The notes below the pieces were generated by a model. The model was not told the DNA's origin. It searched no databases and saw only the letters and a program-made list of their open reading frames with translations. Made by a program: the position numbers and the translations under genes. Positions 62,194 to 64,000 of a stretch of DNA of 64,000 nt are shown here, piece by piece. Numbering within the stretch: the first letter of the stretch is position 1; every line of letters starts with the position of its first letter. The stretch comes from Marthasterias glacialis (Eukaryota; Echinodermata; Asteroidea; Forcipulatida; Asteriidae), in contig OU452228.1 in the NCBI GenBank assembly GCA_911728455.2, positions 9,968,629 through 10,032,628 of the forward strand, written 5' to 3'.

Positions 62194-62430
62194 TTAAAGC
62201 CCAAGCTCAAAATTGGTAAGAATAAAAAATATAAATGGTCACAGATTTACATATACTTTACATGATATAAAGATGATGATGGTAGAAAACTTTCCTTGAA
62301 ATAATTCTGCCTGAAGTGTTATCGTTTTTTAAATAAATGAAATGAGATCCAAAATTAATCTTCGTCCCAGTGAGACGAGACCTCTGCCTTTAGGAATGCG
62401 TACAAAAATGCTGAATGTATATTTACCGTT
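62194..62430 (-). repeat. Dispersed repeat copy 2, inverted relative to copy 1
   Basis: The reverse complement of this stretch aligns with 55,377-55,607 without large gaps. The terminal ttaaagcccaagctc at 62,194-62,208 matches the TTAA-type end of copy 1. The other terminus is not found here, so this copy is truncated or the element's true end lies elsewhere. The internal hairpin is kept as tcgtc/gacga at 62,362-62,378. Confidence 0.65.
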
Positions 62431-62813
62431 TTTTTAAATATATTTTTATTATTATTATTATTTGTTTTTAGTTAATTTTTTATTTCAATGTTATCGTCAT
62501 GAATTAATGTACAACAGTTAACATCGTTATCATTTAGCATTACAACAATCTCGCGTTGCTTACCAACTTACGGTGAATAAAGTTATCAAAGGTTTTATAT
62601 GCACAGTAAGACAACATTTACAGGTTTGGGTGAAGCACTGCCGTTGGACCTTAACGTATTGACAGACAAGCGAAGACAGGACAAAGGACTATCATGACAG
62701 ACAAACAAAGATACGTGGCAAGTTTACTATGTACTACAGCAAAATAAATAAAAGTCTTCACAACACCAACCCTCAGGTTGAATGTTAGCATGAGTACGCA
62801 TTGAAAATGGTGG
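62431..62813. other. Non-coding stretch, nothing recognised
   Basis: A/T-rich sequence with a short ATT microsatellite near 62,446-62,462. No gene or RNA structure is apparent. Confidence 0.5.
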
Positions 62814-64000
62814 TTTTTTTTTTTTTTTTAACATAGGGAGAGAACGTGACACTTCTATGGAGGTCTTTCAGATCGTTCCAGAAAGTAACGCCACGTTGAT
62901 CAAGGCCATTTTTATACAATGATGTTCTATTAAAACCGAGTGACGTAGAGATTTTTCTTTGAGGTATTTCGGGTTTTGTATGAATGAATAGTTGACGCTA
63001 ACTGAAAGCATGAGTTAAAACATAGTGGCAATGCATCGTTCATATACCTGAACATAAGTTTGCCTAAGCTAAGGTTATATAAGTCAGCCAGTTTTAACAC
63101 TTTAAGTTTTACAAATAACGGAGCAGTATGATCACGAAACCCAACGTTACATATTATACGAATAGCTCGCTTTTGTAAAGTACAGAGCCTATCACATTGA
63201 TTTAAAGATCCACCCCAGGTAAGTATTGAATCATCCCAATACGGAAGTACAAGTGAGTTGTAAAGTGTCAATAACACGGCACTTGGTATAGAGAATTTTA
63301 AACGATTGATTATCCCAATGTTTGTTGATATTTTGGTCGAAACATTATTGATATGACCCTTTCAAGAAAGGTTTTCATCAATTTGTATACCTAGAAATTT
63401 AGTACTTCTGAACTACTTAAGGTTGGTACCATTCAACACCTACTTATGGTTTCTCGAACAAAAAATAATATAATCCGATTTAGTCTGTTGGCTAAAAGCC
63501 AGTCACCTATCTATACAAGTTTAATGTTAAGTTTTTGAACAGCTTCATCAACATTGTTCTGGCTATAGACAAGACTGGTATCGTCAGCAAATAAGCAAAC
63601 CGGTATAACATCTGAAGTATTACAATGTCGTTTATATAAATTGTAAATAATAAAGGACCTAAGGCAGATCCTTGAGGAACTCCGGAAGTAACACACTGAT
63701 TCGATGAGCAAACAGAATTAAAGCTGACAAATTGTTTTCGATTTGATAAATAACTTTTGATCCAGTCCAAGGCTTTGCCGCGAATACCATAATGGCCAGG
63801 TTTGTTAAGTAAAATATCATGATTAATCGTATATCGAAAGCCATGGAGAGGTCTAGAAAAATACTGATTGAGAAGTTCTTATCATCGATAGCTTGCTGCA
63901 ACTTGTTAACTACATTATGATGTGGCTAGTTCGGTAGAGCGATTCTCTCTGAATCCCAATTGAGATTCAGAAATTAGGTTGTGTTTGGTACAATAAAGGT
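62814..64000 (-). pseudogene. Decayed non-LTR retrotransposon reverse transcriptase (CR1/jockey-like), 5' end outside the window
   Basis: Read on the minus strand from the right edge, reverse-transcriptase landmarks appear in the usual order but in different frames. QLGFRENRST (about 63,977-63,918) is followed by a stop at 63,915-63,917. Next are IFLDLSMAFD, then TINHDILLNKPGHYG after a frameshift near 63,832, KSYLSNRKQFVSF, GVPQGSALGPLL (63,683-63,648), and FADDTSLV (about 63,565-63,591) after a frameshift near 63,625. STKFLGIQID and the C-terminal LYNSLVLPYWDD to HTAPLFVKL region (63,277-62,930) come after that. A last shift near 62,940 gives GVTFWNDLKDLHRS, ending in an A-run (T-run 62,814-62,829 on plus) that may be the poly(A) tail. 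The multiple frameshifts and stop show it is inactive. The clade name is by motif resemblance only. Confidence 0.88.

Overview
The window looks like eukaryotic nuclear DNA from an invertebrate deuterostome, most likely an echinoderm. This is inferred from a spliced cholinesterase-family gene with clean GT-AG introns, a decayed non-LTR retrotransposon, and several short dispersed palindromic repeats. I cannot name the species from sequence alone.

Layout: (1) Bases 1 to about 52,560 are one uninterrupted head-to-tail satellite array with a monomer of about 187 bp, roughly 280 copies, all in the same orientation. It runs off the left edge. The copies are nearly identical, differ mainly in the length of one G-tract, and form several overlapping higher-order repeats of 2 to 16 monomers. 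There is no credible gene in it: the many open frames are translations of the monomer and begin at TTG rather than ATG. (2) From 52,560 to about 54,930 the array frays into homopolymers, strongly diverged monomers, a concentric tetranucleotide microsatellite grown inside one of them, and a second degenerate repeat family of about 400 bp. (3) 54,930-56,868 has no gene but holds a dispersed repeat copy, a palindromic repeat and a nested inverted repeat with a CTCF-like core. (4) 56,869-61,715 (minus strand) is a three-exon gene. (5) 61,716-62,813 is non-coding and carries an inverted copy of the dispersed repeat. (6) 62,814-64,000 is a frameshifted reverse-transcriptase pseudogene on the minus strand that runs off the right edge.

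The main biological find is the gene in (4). The exons join in frame at consensus splice sites into a predicted 1,193-residue type I membrane protein: signal peptide, a complete carboxylesterase domain with an intact Ser216-Glu336-His452 triad, a second full-length carboxylesterase domain that has lost the catalytic serine and histidine (a neuroligin-like pseudoenzyme), one transmembrane helix and a 32-residue tail. Both domains are interrupted by an intron at the same place and phase, so the protein probably arose by internal tandem duplication. The second point of interest is the satellite itself, whose internal history (nested higher-order repeats, a G-tract that changes length, CpG decay, an eroding edge) can be read directly.
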